Assembly (NCBI RefSeq): GCF_024972775.1
Contig: NZ_CP092282.1
Coordinates: 537,501-601,500 of the forward strand
DNA from: Dehalobacter sp. DCM
GTDB lineage: Bacteria > Bacillota > Desulfitobacteriia > Desulfitobacteriales > Syntrophobotulaceae
Length of the DNA: 64,000 nucleotides
Reading direction: 5' to 3'
The notes under the pieces are model-generated. The model was not told the DNA's origin. It ran no database searches and saw only the letters and a list, made by a program, of their open reading frames with translations. Positions within the stretch are counted from its first letter, which is position 1, and each line of letters opens with the position of its first letter. Below are positions 26,772 to 34,937 of this stretch, in pieces. A program made the position numbers and the translations under genes.

Positions 26772-28553
26772 CTAAACTCCCGCGAATTTTATAACATACA
26801 TCTCAAAAAGAAAAAAAATGCGGAATTAGCGGAAAATAGTGGTTGCTTTTCCCGCCTCTGTATATTATAATTATAATATACAGAGGCGGGGTGACTGACT
26901 ATGGCTTTAAACCCAAACAACAAAGTGCCTTTACCTGAGCGCGGGATTATTAAGTGCAAGAATAAAGGAACGACATACATATACCACATCACCCGTAATT
27001 ACAGAAACGTTAAGGGTCAGCCGACTAACGATAGAATATCCATTGGTAAACTTGATGAAGAAAGCGGTATGCTCCTCCCCAATAGAAACTATTTTGAGAT
27101 TTATGCTCCAATGGACGCACAAACAACACCTTCTGAAATCGAATCCATCAAAAGTTGTGGCGTCACATTTGTTGTGGATGGGTTGTTGAAGGAACTTGGG
27201 CTGATTGACGTCATGCAAAAAAAGTTTCCAAGGCACGCCCATCAGATCATAGCCCTGGCGGAGTACATGCTCTGCGAGGGTAATGTTATGTCCTATTATG
27301 AAGATTGGTGCGATGAAGTCTATCCGCACGGGGGCGTTAAGCTTAGCTCTGCGGACATTAGCTGCGTCTTTCAGGCCATAGACTACAAAAGCCGGATGGA
27401 ATTTTTCAGGATCTGGATTTATGCGAAGAGTCCCGGCGAATATATCAGCTATGATGTGACGTCTGTATCTTCTTACGCGAAGGGTATAGAAGCTCTGGAA
27501 TGGGGATATAATCGGGATAAAGAAAGCCTGCCGCAGTTAAATTTGGCGATGTATTATGGTCAAGAGAGCATGTTGCCGCTCTATTATTGCGTATATCCCG
27601 GGAGCGTGCCGGATAAGACCCATTTGGAATACATGCTTCGGGACAATACCCTGATCGGGTGCCGCAAAGGGATAAAATATGTCCTGGACAGAGGCTTTTT
27701 CACATCGGACAATCTGCAACTCATGAACAAAGCGGGCGCTCGTTTCATTATCAGCGTGCCAAATTCAAGCCTCTTTGCCAAGGATCTGATTGATAAATAC
27801 CAAAACCAGATTGTCAACAATTCCGAATGTAAACTTGGCAAAGACCTTCCTTACGCCAAGGCGGTCATACGGGAAGACTTTGGGATGCGCGTTAAAGCAC
27901 ATCTCTACTACAACCCGGCTAAAGCGGCCGCGGAAGAGGCGTTATTGTTTGGCGAAATCGAGCGGCGTGAACGCGCTTTGAGCGAAATGCCGGAACCGCC
28001 GGCGAGACATCTTCATTATGACCGGTATTTCAAAATCAACCGATCAAAGGATGGGGGCGTTGGTTTCATACGTGATACTGAAAAAATCAATACCATCATA
28101 TCACGGCTTGGTTTCTTTATCCTCGTCGAAACTGATTTCAAAATGTCGTCACTCGAAGTTCTTACGACCTATCGGCAAAGAGATGTTGTCGAGAAATCTT
28201 TTGACGATTTAAAGAATGAACTCGACATGAAGCGTCTTCATTGCCATAGTGACGAAACTGCCGAGGGGAAGATGTTCGTAGCTTTCTTTGCGCTGATACT
28301 AAGATCCTGCTTACAAAACAAACTTCGGGATTATATGTCCGAAACTAATTTGACTTTATCGTCGGTTATGAAGGAGCTTCGAAAAATGAAGTATGTTCAT
28401 ACACTTGAGGGGAAAAGGCTACTTTCGCCGATAACGAAAAAACAAAGGGATATCCTGACAGCCTGTGGTTTGTCCTCACCCGATGTTCATGCTTGGCTTT
28501 CTACTGTTTTGATATAGAACCAATCTGTATATTATAATTTTACGGGAGTTTAA
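26772..28553 (+). mobile_element. IS1634-family insertion sequence
   Basis: The ends are CTAAACTCCCG on the left and CGGGAGTTTAAG on the right, an inverted repeat of about 12 bp with weaker similarity further in (GAATTTTATAA versus TAAAATTATAA). No clear target duplication is visible, as the left flank is an old IS1182 end. A 28-bp palindrome CTGTATATTATAATTATAAT... (26859-26886) stands just before the transposase. A similar CTGTATATTATAAT is near the right end (28525). Confidence 0.82.
26901..28517 (+). CDS. IS1634-family transposase
   Basis: A 538-residue DDE transposase of the IS4/IS1634 supergroup. The first acidic residue is in YISYDVTSVSSYA, the second in YVLDRGFFTSDNL, and the glutamate is in the characteristic YRQRDVVEKSFDDLKNEL box (Y-(2)-R-(3)-E-(6)-K type). 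The N-terminal part KGTTYIYHITRNYRN is typical of IS1634 proteins. The protein is full length. GGCGGGGTG precedes the ATG. An almost perfect palindrome immediately upstream may hold the promoter. Confidence 0.9.
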   Translation: MALNPNNKVPLPERGIIKCKNKGTTYIYHITRNYRNVKGQPTNDRISIGKLDEESGMLLPNRNYFEIYAPMDAQTTPSEIESIKSCGVTFVVDGLLKELGLIDVMQKKFPRHAHQIIALAEYMLCEGNVMSYYEDWCDEVYPHGGVKLSSADISCVFQAIDYKSRMEFFRIWIYAKSPGEYISYDVTSVSSYAKGIEALEWGYNRDKESLPQLNLAMYYGQESMLPLYYCVYPGSVPDKTHLEYMLRDNTLIGCRKGIKYVLDRGFFTSDNLQLMNKAGARFIISVPNSSLFAKDLIDKYQNQIVNNSECKLGKDLPYAKAVIREDFGMRVKAHLYYNPAKAAAEEALLFGEIERRERALSEMPEPPARHLHYDRYFKINRSKDGGVGFIRDTEKINTIISRLGFFILVETDFKMSSLEVLTTYRQRDVVEKSFDDLKNELDMKRLHCHSDETAEGKMFVAFFALILRSCLQNKLRDYMSETNLTLSSVMKELRKMKYVHTLEGKRLLSPITKKQRDILTACGLSSPDVHAWLSTVLI

Positions 28554-28740
28554 GTTTTATTGAAAAACATCATTTTGCGCATGAAATGAAAACACCAAAA
28601 TCAGCGCTCAAGGCTGTTTTTGCAATTATTTGAGGTTTGGTGTGCCGCTTTACTTGACTTATGTGCCATTATCGGACCCACAGGATTCACCCTAGCGATA
28701 TAATTTTGCTAGCTTTTTACTAACTTTATTAAGAATTGTT

Positions 28741-29073
28741 TTGTCTTGTAACAGACCAATTTTAAGACGTTCATATACTATAAATGATGTATTTGCTACA
28801 AAGTGTCCCATCTGTGGATCAAAACTAAAATACGAGAATAATAAGAACTATGGTTTAGGACTATATATGTGTACCAATGATCCTGAGATCTGCGACTTTA
28901 TAAGCAATAATAAAAACATGCTTGCTGATATATATAAATGCCCTGAATGCTCTGACGGATATATGATCGTTAAGCCGGGTAAAGAAAGTGGAACGTATTT
29001 CTATGGCTGCACAAACTTCAGAAAATCCCCTTCATGCCGAGCGGTTGCCCAAATTGACCTTCATAAAACTTAG
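28741..29073 (+). pseudogene. Fragment of a zinc-ribbon helicase/topoisomerase-type protein
   Basis: The frame encodes about 110 residues with two treble-clef/zinc-ribbon units (CPICGSKL...CTNDPEIC and CPECSDGYMIV...GCTNFRKSPSC). Such paired zinc fingers form the C-terminal ends of some UvrD/RecQ-type helicases and topoisomerases. There is no ribosome site before the TTG at 28741. The frame stays open upstream to a stop at 28693, so the piece is probably the 3' remainder of a larger gene destroyed by the adjacent insertion sequences. Role of the parent protein is unknown. Confidence 0.5.
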
Positions 29074-29141
29074 TTGAACCTTGTTGCATAGATATTCTAG
29101 ATGGCATAAGTACTAAAACTTCTAAAGGTTAGTTAATTATT

Positions 29142-30074
29142 TTACATACTTCCGGAATGTTTCCCGAATTTGTGTCCGGATGAATCCGAAATACTCATTT
29201 TAGCATTTAGGCTATTTTGTACATATACCTTTAGGATAACAACAAATCCAACAAAAAGCATTGTACAGAGGCCAGCAAGTCCTGCCGTTTGACTGATATC
29301 TTTTACATTCCAAAGCTGTCCATTAAAAGCGGTAATAGTTTCTGCTGGAATACAGAGGCCTTTGATCAAGAAGCTTAGCGGCCATGTCAAATATAGGCAG
29401 ACGAATTGTGCCCAATACCCTTTTTGGAAAACAAACCCCGGGGTGGTAACTGTTGACTTTTTCGAAATATATAAAGCAAAGATAAGATACATAGTAAAAA
29501 CACAGAGAAACCAGCCAAGATAATTGGATAAGGGAACACCAAAATAAGCGCCGCCTTCGAGCCACTCCCAGTGATGCGACATGGTAGACATGTAGGGGTC
29601 GATGACCAGATCCCACATAACCATAAGAAACATAGCCGTCAAAGGTTGTAAGAGAATATATATTCCCGATACGCGATTTTTGAAGTAATCGATCACTACG
29701 CCGGATAAGGTCCAGCAAATATAGATCATCTGAAAATAAGCAATATTGATGATTAACGGAGTATACAGAAATTTCGGTCCTAAAGAGTCGGTATAATGAT
29801 AATTGCCGAAGGGAAAACCGGTACAAATACTTGTATTTTCGTAGATATTACCGATGATAAAGACCATAACGAGAAATACGGAAAAATCCCGGAGGCCATA
29901 ACGCTTGTAAGCGTGATAAAAAGTAAACAAAATACTGACGATAACAAGCATTGCCGGACCGTTTAAATTGAAAAACTCGCTGAAACTTAATCCTTGAACA
30001 ATAGCCACCCCTGCTGCAAGAGCAACCAATAACCATAATAACCAGTAGCCCTTAATTTTGTCGTTCGAAACCAT
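29142..30074 (-). CDS. Carotenoid biosynthesis protein-like (DUF422/CruF) membrane protein
   Basis: A 310-residue integral membrane protein with about eight hydrophobic helices. The DUF422/CruF family signature is visible around FHAYKRYGLRDFSVFLV... GNIYENTSICTGFPFGNYHYTDSLGPKFLYTPLI, followed by MWDLVIDPYMS and EGGAYFGVPLSNYLGWF (located at about residues 55-215). CruF enzymes hydrate C50/C40 carotenoid ends; a role in isoprenoid or carotenoid metabolism is therefore likely but not certain in this anaerobe. The start is the ATG at 30074 with AAGGAGAG upstream, not the longer frame that crosses the operator. The C-terminal 15 or so residues are encoded by an IS21-end relic, so the native tail was lost. 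It is divergent from a TetR gene. Confidence 0.75.
   Translation of the reverse strand: MVSNDKIKGYWLLWLLVALAAGVAIVQGLSFSEFFNLNGPAMLVIVSILFTFYHAYKRYGLRDFSVFLVMVFIIGNIYENTSICTGFPFGNYHYTDSLGPKFLYTPLIINIAYFQMIYICWTLSGVVIDYFKNRVSGIYILLQPLTAMFLMVMWDLVIDPYMSTMSHHWEWLEGGAYFGVPLSNYLGWFLCVFTMYLIFALYISKKSTVTTPGFVFQKGYWAQFVCLYLTWPLSFLIKGLCIPAETITAFNGQLWNVKDISQTAGLAGLCTMLFVGFVVILKVYVQNSLNAKMSISDSSGHKFGKHSGSM
29150..29195 (-). mobile_element. Solo IS21-type end
   Basis: Read on the minus strand, TATTTCGGATTCATCCGGAC and the following ACAAATTCGGGAAACATTCCGG match the terminal repeat of the IS21 element at 15425. No transposase is attached. It supplies the last codons of the gene at 29142-30074. Confidence 0.65.
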
Positions 30075-30092
30075 TTCACACTCTCCTTTCAT

Positions 30093-30150
30093 TGATGTAA
30101 CAAATGTAACGTATGCAACATGTGGTTTATATGTTACATTTGATACATCA
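30093..30150. promoter_or_regulatory. Large inverted repeat, probable TetR operator
   Basis: TGATGTAACAAATGTAAC (30093-30110) and GTTACATTTGATACATCA (30133-30150) are inverted copies with 17 of 18 positions matching. They lie between the divergent CruF-like and TetR genes, where a TetR dimer pair would repress both. Confidence 0.72.
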
Positions 30151-30226
30151 ACAGTATAGAATTTGAGAAAACCTGAGTCAATCAAAAAGTTAAGTTATCA
30201 TTGCAAAAGTGACAGAAAGGGTGATT

Positions 30227-30826
30227 GTGTTGCAAGATAAGGTCACGGTTAATAGACAGGTGGCGAGAACGAGGGAATGGATATTCTCGGCTTTGATTCA
30301 ATTATTAAATAAACAGGCGTATGATGAGATCAGTATCTCCCAGATCACAGACAAGGCTGGAGTTGCGCGCCAAACTTTCTACCGAAATTATCAGAATAAA
30401 GACGACATTATCATTAAATATATCGATACAATTTTCGATGAATTTGTTACTGAAATAAAAATAATGCAAAATGCCGAGGATGTATCGGCTGTCTATACGT
30501 TGTTTTTTCAAGTGCTCCTGCGTCATAAATCAGAGTTAATGGCTATTAAAGAAGCCTCTTTGGATCATTTATTATTTAATGTATTTTGGAGCTACCACCG
30601 AGTTTTTTTGCAGTTTTTTTATGTTGATAATCAAGAAACAAACCAAACCTTTAATGAGTACTTTATAAAATACCAGCTTGGGGGCATTATTTCTATCATT
30701 CTGGAATGGTTACAAAACAGTATGCAATCAGAACCGGAAGAGCTCGGAATGATTATTGATAAAATAACGCAGCCGTTTAAACATCAGGTATCTTATCTTC
30801 CGATGCTGCTTCACAATATTAAGTAA
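30227..30826 (+). CDS. TetR family transcriptional regulator
   Basis: A 199-residue regulator. The N-terminal helix-turn-helix is typical: IFSALIQLLNKQAYDEISISQITDKAGVARQTFYRNYQNKDDII (about residues 18-62). The C-terminal helical ligand domain is of the DUF-type seen in many Firmicute TetR proteins. The GTG at 30227 or the TTG at 30230 suits the ribosome site AGAAAGGG; the earlier GTG at 30209 does not. It is divergent to the CruF-like gene with a near-perfect operator repeat between them, so it probably controls that gene and itself. The inducer is unknown. Confidence 0.88.
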   Translation: MLQDKVTVNRQVARTREWIFSALIQLLNKQAYDEISISQITDKAGVARQTFYRNYQNKDDIIIKYIDTIFDEFVTEIKIMQNAEDVSAVYTLFFQVLLRHKSELMAIKEASLDHLLFNVFWSYHRVFLQFFYVDNQETNQTFNEYFIKYQLGGIISIILEWLQNSMQSEPEELGMIIDKITQPFKHQVSYLPMLLHNIK

Positions 30827-30866
30827 TTCCGGCAATATATATTTTGTTATTTTTTTCAAAAGAGTA

Positions 30867-30910
30867 TTGACAAAACCTAGTCTTAACATTTACTTTATAA
30901 TTATAAGGTT
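30867..30910 (+). promoter_or_regulatory. Promoter/operator of the ArsR gene
   Basis: TTGACA (30867-30872) is followed by TACTTT at 18 bp. A TATAAT at 30896-30901 is spaced too far for the same -35. CTTAAC and GTTAAG flank the -10 region as an inverted repeat, a possible autoregulatory site. Confidence 0.5.
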
Positions 30911-30922
30911 AAGTGAGGAGAT

Positions 30923-31282
30923 GTGAACTTGGCAAAAGGTTTGGTAGAAAAAGTATATTTGTATAACCGCGCATTGTCTGAACCCCAAAGAATTAAAATA
31001 ATGAAGATTATTTGCTCTGCAGAAGAAAACACCGTCTGTGTTACGGATATAGCACGACTTCTTGGCATATCCCAGCCTGCAGTCACCAAACATCTGAAGA
31101 TCCTAAATGATGTTAGTTTGATTAAAAGAAAAAGGATTGGCTCCAATGTATTTTATACGGCGAATATTGAGTCGATCAAAGATTATAAGGAAGTGTTGGA
31201 GTATTCATTTATCCAGGGATTTAAGCCCTGTCGCTTTGGCTACGATTGTGATAATTGTCCGCATAAGGAAACGTGTGCGTAA
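30923..31282 (+). CDS. ArsR-family winged-helix regulator with Cys-rich tail
   Basis: A 119-residue ArsR/SmtB protein. The winged helix is clear: RIKIMKIICSAEENTVCVTDIARLLGISQPAVTKHLKIL (about 23-61) then the beta wing LIKRKRIGSNVFYTAN. It ends with a cysteine-rich tail (CRFGYDCDNCPHKETC) that could bind a metal or an Fe-S cluster and act as the sensor. The start is GTG at 30923 with GAGGAG upstream. Matching palindromes ATAACCATATGGTTAT (31305-31320) and a close copy at 33411-33430 stand before the following oxidoreductase and Fe-S genes, making these its likely targets. Confidence 0.87.
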   Translation: MNLAKGLVEKVYLYNRALSEPQRIKIMKIICSAEENTVCVTDIARLLGISQPAVTKHLKILNDVSLIKRKRIGSNVFYTANIESIKDYKEVLEYSFIQGFKPCRFGYDCDNCPHKETCA

Positions 31283-31304
31283 CGGCATTTTTTTACCTTA
31301 ACGA

Positions 31305-31320
31305 ATAACCATATGGTTAT
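31305..31320. promoter_or_regulatory. Palindrome, probable ArsR operator 1
   Basis: ATAACCATATGGTTAT is a perfect 16-bp palindrome, located 28 bases before the FAD protein gene. Confidence 0.65.
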
Positions 31321-31347
31321 AAAGTTTAATGGCGAAAGGCGGTCACT

Positions 31348-32484
31348 ATGAAAAGAAAAACGATTATTGTCGGCGGAGGGATGGCAGCAATGTCCTGTGC
31401 ATTGCGCTTAATGGAAAGGGGGGAGGATTTTCTTCTTGTTACGGAGGTATTGGGAGGAAGAGTCATGTATTCATCCCATGAGGATGTGAATTATGGCGCT
31501 TATTTCGTCATGTCCAATTACCGGCATGCTAAAAATATTGTTGAAAAAAACGGTCGCATCAACCCTTTAGATGCTTGCTTTCACAATAATGAAAGAGAAC
31601 GCTTTTCGACTTTGAGCTGGCATACACTGGCGAGTCTTCCGCAATTCCTAAAATTTCTATCGGCATTACTGGAATTTCGAAAACATTACGAAGCATACAA
31701 GCAACGGTGCCTGGAGAATCCTCAAAAGGAAGCACTTGCTGATGATCCTTATTTAAAAAGACTCTTTCATTTACCTGCAGGTGATTTTATTAAAGAGAAG
31801 AAATTTGAGAAAGTTACAGCGGATTATGTATCGAAATTCGCCTATGCCTGTACCGGTGCTGACATAAATACAATTACTACTATGGATTTTTTAAATGTAA
31901 GTTTAGGTTTGGTATTGCCGATTCATCAAATAAAGTTTGACTCAGAAGCAATGGCTGCCAAACTGGGCGATCATCTCGTTTTTGATACAATCACGGATAT
32001 CGTCAAAGGTACCGATGGCTATACTCTCACAGGAAGTACAGGAACAACTTTTGAAGCGAAGAATATTGTCGTCGCGACTCCTGCGGCAGTGACCCAAAAA
32101 CTGCTCAATCTATCGGAGATTAGGGAAGCTTGCAGGATTTATGTCTATCATGTAGCGGCAACGCTAAAACCGGAGTTTCGGAAGCGGGGTTTAAATCTGT
32201 TTCCCGCTACCTCAGAGTTTATTTTGATTGCGAAACAAAAAGATGGGACATATTTAATATACTCCCGTGAAAACGATGTGAATTTATCAAAATTATGTCT
32301 AAAATGTGAAATGATTGGCTACAAAGATTGGGACAAAGCAATGTATGTCTATGGAAGAGCCTATATGGAACAGGAGTTAGAGAAAGGACTTTATATTGCC
32401 GGCGACCATAACGGTCTAGGACTTGAACCAACATCTATATCCGGGATTTATGCTGCGAATAAAATTATTCAGAGTAACTGTTAA
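31348..32484 (+). CDS. FAD-dependent amine oxidase/phytoene desaturase-like protein
   Basis: A 378-residue flavoprotein. The N-terminal Rossmann motif IIVGGGMAAMSCALRLMERG (about 6-25) is followed by the second FAD-contact segment EVLGGRVM. The C-terminal signature GLYIAGDHNGLGLEPTSISGIYAANKI is the flavin-binding end found in phytoene desaturases and monoamine-oxidase-like enzymes. The middle substrate domain is divergent and I cannot assign a substrate. Shortage of residues (378 against about 490 in CrtI) speaks against a normal phytoene desaturase. It follows an ArsR-type palindrome and precedes an SRPBCC-like gene by 53 bases. Confidence 0.78.
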   Translation: MKRKTIIVGGGMAAMSCALRLMERGEDFLLVTEVLGGRVMYSSHEDVNYGAYFVMSNYRHAKNIVEKNGRINPLDACFHNNERERFSTLSWHTLASLPQFLKFLSALLEFRKHYEAYKQRCLENPQKEALADDPYLKRLFHLPAGDFIKEKKFEKVTADYVSKFAYACTGADINTITTMDFLNVSLGLVLPIHQIKFDSEAMAAKLGDHLVFDTITDIVKGTDGYTLTGSTGTTFEAKNIVVATPAAVTQKLLNLSEIREACRIYVYHVAATLKPEFRKRGLNLFPATSEFILIAKQKDGTYLIYSRENDVNLSKLCLKCEMIGYKDWDKAMYVYGRAYMEQELEKGLYIAGDHNGLGLEPTSISGIYAANKIIQSNC

Positions 32485-32537
32485 ACAGAATAAAACGCAA
32501 TTAAAATAAGCGCTTATTATGAGAGGTAGTTGGAGAT

Positions 32538-33260
32538 ATGACGTTCTTAGAATTATTTTGGCATTCTCACCCTGTATTATTTATTATTATTGGTATTATT
32601 CTGCTTGGAATAATTGTTCTATGCGGCTTGCTTTATTTTGGTCTGAGCAAACCGCCTACGGCAGAGGAAAAGAAAAAGTGGTATCCCGGAGATGATCTTT
32701 TGGGTAAAGAGCCCCATCATATGCGCGGCGGGCTCGCTGTAACGGTAGATGCACCAAAAGAAAAAATTTGGCCATATCTTGCACAGCTGGGACAGCGCAG
32801 GGCGGGGTTCTACAGTTTTGGTTGGCTGGAACGCCTCTTTGGCTTTCATATCTATAATGATTATCGGATTGTTGAGGAATGGCAGCATATGGCACCAGGC
32901 CAATTTGTTTTCTACCATCAGAATGGCATTGGCTCCGAAGTGATTAAGGTTAAGGAAGGAAGCTATTTTACCAGCCTTTCCGATTCCCGCAGGCCGTCAA
33001 AATATCAGTTTGCCATTGCGTTTGTGCCGCCATTTAAGCTTAAGTTTTTTGCTTGGAGCTGGAATTTTATCTTGGAGGATATCGGTAACGGGCAAACCCG
33101 TTTTCACACACGCTGTGATGCGGCATTTGCTCCGTATACCAAATTACGCTGGCTTCTAGTCGCGTTTTTTATGGGAATTCCATCTTTTGTTATGTGCAAA
33201 GGAATGCTATTGACCATTAAGAAAATTGCCGAAGGTAAAATAAAAAAGAAATTTGCGTGA
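32538..33260 (+). CDS. Membrane-anchored SRPBCC-like protein
   Basis: The 240-residue product has one N-terminal helix (about residues 13-35) and a soluble domain resembling START/SRPBCC lipid- or hydrophobic-ligand-binding folds (VTVDAPKEKIWPYLAQLGQRRAGFYSFGWLER... then FVFYHQNGIGSEVIKVKEG). Another hydrophobic stretch near residue 205 (RWLLVAFFMGIPSFVMC) may touch the membrane. Function is not known; a role in handling a hydrophobic substrate of the flavoprotein upstream is only a guess. A clear terminator follows. Confidence 0.65.
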   Translation: MTFLELFWHSHPVLFIIIGIILLGIIVLCGLLYFGLSKPPTAEEKKKWYPGDDLLGKEPHHMRGGLAVTVDAPKEKIWPYLAQLGQRRAGFYSFGWLERLFGFHIYNDYRIVEEWQHMAPGQFVFYHQNGIGSEVIKVKEGSYFTSLSDSRRPSKYQFAIAFVPPFKLKFFAWSWNFILEDIGNGQTRFHTRCDAAFAPYTKLRWLLVAFFMGIPSFVMCKGMLLTIKKIAEGKIKKKFA

Positions 33261-33275
33261 ATAAAAAGCAACGTC

Positions 33276-33309
33276 TTCAATAGGCAGCATCATCATGCTG
33301 TCTATTGAA
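33276..33309 (+). terminator. Rho-independent terminator-like hairpin
   Basis: TTCAATAGGCAGCAT pairs with ATGCTGTCTATTGAA around a CATC loop. The A-rich right flank rather than a T-run suggests it acts best on the opposite strand or as a weak bidirectional terminator. Confidence 0.65.
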
Positions 33310-33410
33310 AAAAGGCGGTTTAATGAATGAAAAAAGCTTTTAGCGATGTTGAACAAAGCGTGCACAGTGTCCCTACCAAGAAACTTGCGCTGAGGAATAA
33401 ATTTTCTTTA

Positions 33411-33430
33411 ATATAACAATATGGTTATAT
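33411..33430. promoter_or_regulatory. Palindrome, probable ArsR operator 2
   Basis: ATATAACAATATGGTTATAT matches its own complement at 18 of 20 positions and shares the ATAACxATATGGTTAT core with the site at 31305. It lies about 100 bases before the Fe-S protein gene. Confidence 0.6.
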
Positions 33431-33527
33431 TCTTAAAAGATTAAGACCTACATCGGCAAGGTAAATTTATATGGAAGTACTTTACGATAATAAACACATA
33501 GAACAAACATTTTAGAGGAGGGTATTT

Positions 33528-34466
33528 ATGAAATCATCCAATGATAAAAAAATCCCCGCTTATAAAACCAATCTGTACGTGCCCCATAAAAATGGACTTG
33601 GAATCAAGAATTGGATTATTGATCACACGAGTGCCCACGCCTATAGCTGGAAGTTTTACCTGGGTGTATTTAAGTTGATTCTTAAAGGAAGCAAACTCAT
33701 GAAGTATCCTGTCTTGGGGAAAATATACAAGACCCTGATGATGCTTGGTGATGAAAACAAGCACACCTCGGCAACTATATATAATCTAAATGTTGATGTT
33801 TCCAAGGAAGGGGAATCCGTTGTTGTCCCAGCCGATTTAGTGAAGGATGCGATTAAGCAGGCAAGTTATATTGCCTCCATGAAAACATGTCTATGCCGTG
33901 ATTCTCAAAGTTGTAAGGATTATCCGCTGGAAGTATGCTGTTTATTCTTAAGCAAAGGGGGCAAAAGGGTCATTGACCATGGCATCGCCTATGAGATCTC
34001 CAAAGAAGACGCATTAAAGAGAGTAGACGAGGCTGCCAAGCTCGGTCTTATCTGCCAGTCGCTGTGGGTTGAGGTAGAACAATTCATCTGGGGGTTTTCT
34101 AATGAAGAAATGGGAAGCTTTGTAGAAGTATGTTTTTGCTGTCCGTGCTGTTGTGTTGGGTTTAACCTTTCCCGCAATGCAACAAGAGAAATTAAAGAAC
34201 GTTTTCGTCCAACCGGGTGGACAGCTGTTGTTGACGCGGATAGGTGTATCGGCTGTGGTGACTGCTGTCCAACTGGGATTTGTCCGCAGGAATGTATTTC
34301 AGTTGTTGACGGAAAGGCACAGATTATTCAGGATTACTGTGTCGGCTGTGGGATGTGCAAAGTAAGATGTCAGTACGATGCTATCAAAATCTTAAATACT
34401 CAGCCGATGCTTGGGAGTATGAAGGAATACTTTTGTAAAGAAGGCGGTTTGGACTTAAAGTTTTAG
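33528..34466 (+). CDS. Cytoplasmic 4Fe-4S ferredoxin-type protein
   Basis: A 312-residue protein with an unusual cysteine-rich core. Two ferredoxin-like clusters lie at the C-terminus: CIGCGDCCPTGICPQEC (about 238-254) and CVGCGMCKVRC (about 269-279). Upstream are further cysteines in TCLCRDSQSCKDYPLEVCC (about 121-139) and CFCCPCCCVG (about 204-213), which could hold extra metal sites. There is no membrane segment or Tat signal. Proteins with this N-terminal arrangement are known only as Fe-S proteins next to redox enzymes; the partner here is not evident. GGAGG precedes the ATG. It sits 31 bases before hypA. Confidence 0.78.
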   Translation: MKSSNDKKIPAYKTNLYVPHKNGLGIKNWIIDHTSAHAYSWKFYLGVFKLILKGSKLMKYPVLGKIYKTLMMLGDENKHTSATIYNLNVDVSKEGESVVVPADLVKDAIKQASYIASMKTCLCRDSQSCKDYPLEVCCLFLSKGGKRVIDHGIAYEISKEDALKRVDEAAKLGLICQSLWVEVEQFIWGFSNEEMGSFVEVCFCCPCCCVGFNLSRNATREIKERFRPTGWTAVVDADRCIGCGDCCPTGICPQECISVVDGKAQIIQDYCVGCGMCKVRCQYDAIKILNTQPMLGSMKEYFCKEGGLDLKF

Positions 34467-34497
34467 AGGCTATCTCTCTTACATGGGAGGAATTACG

Positions 34498-34848
34498 ATG
34501 CATGAATTGGCAGTGACTAAAAGTATTTTAAAACTGGTGCTCAATGCTGCCCGTGAAATTAAGGCGAAAAAAGTGCAGGCCATCTATCTGACCGTCGGAG
34601 AAATGCGCAATCTGGAGCAGGATTGGATCCAAAGATATTTTGACTATATCAGCGCAAACACGCTTGCAGAAGGAGCCCGCATTGAGGTAAAAAAAGTTCC
34701 GGTAGTATTTCACTGCAAACAATGCGGGCAGGAATTTTCAGCCGATATTCATCAAGAGGCAATGATTCATTGTTCTCATTGCAGCAGCCTGGACTACTCT
34801 CTTCTAACCGGGCTGGAACTTGTTGTCGAAAATATGGAGGTAATCTGA
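34498..34848 (+). CDS. hypA: Hydrogenase nickel-insertion protein HypA
   Basis: The 116-residue product opens with the nickel-binding MHELAVTKSIL and has the HypA zinc ribbon (CKQCGQEF, then CSHCSSLDYSLLTGLEL). It delivers nickel to the large subunit of NiFe hydrogenases with HypB. I start it at the ATG at 34498, because GGGAGG stands eight bases before it and Met-His must be at the N-terminus for nickel binding; the longer frame from 34483 does not fit. No hydrogenase structural gene is in the window, so it may serve one elsewhere, or be a remnant of a lost operon. A possible hypB stub follows. Confidence 0.88.
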   Translation: MHELAVTKSILKLVLNAAREIKAKKVQAIYLTVGEMRNLEQDWIQRYFDYISANTLAEGARIEVKKVPVVFHCKQCGQEFSADIHQEAMIHCSHCSSLDYSLLTGLELVVENMEVI

Positions 34849-34853
34849 GAAAT

Positions 34854-34937
34854 ATGGTGGTGCAAGAAAATGTCAGTAAAGTACAGAATGATCTTATATT
34901 TTGTTGTAATGCAAATAATTATAAGCTAATGGAGTAA
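34854..34937 (+). pseudogene. Short frame, possible hypB N-terminal remnant
   Basis: Six bases after hypA a frame of 27 codons reads MVVQENVSKVQNDLIFCCNA and ends six residues later. The spacing and the 'Nxx...NDxI...N' pattern recall the start of HypB (before its GTPase P-loop), but the match is weak and the P-loop is absent. Beyond it lies mobile-element debris that would explain the truncation. Confidence 0.3.

Noticed and set aside
33327-33416. 29-codon frame starting MKKAFSDVEQSVHSV before the Fe-S protein gene
   Set aside because: No good ribosome site and no recognisable family; it may be a leader or remnant but the evidence is too thin to annotate.
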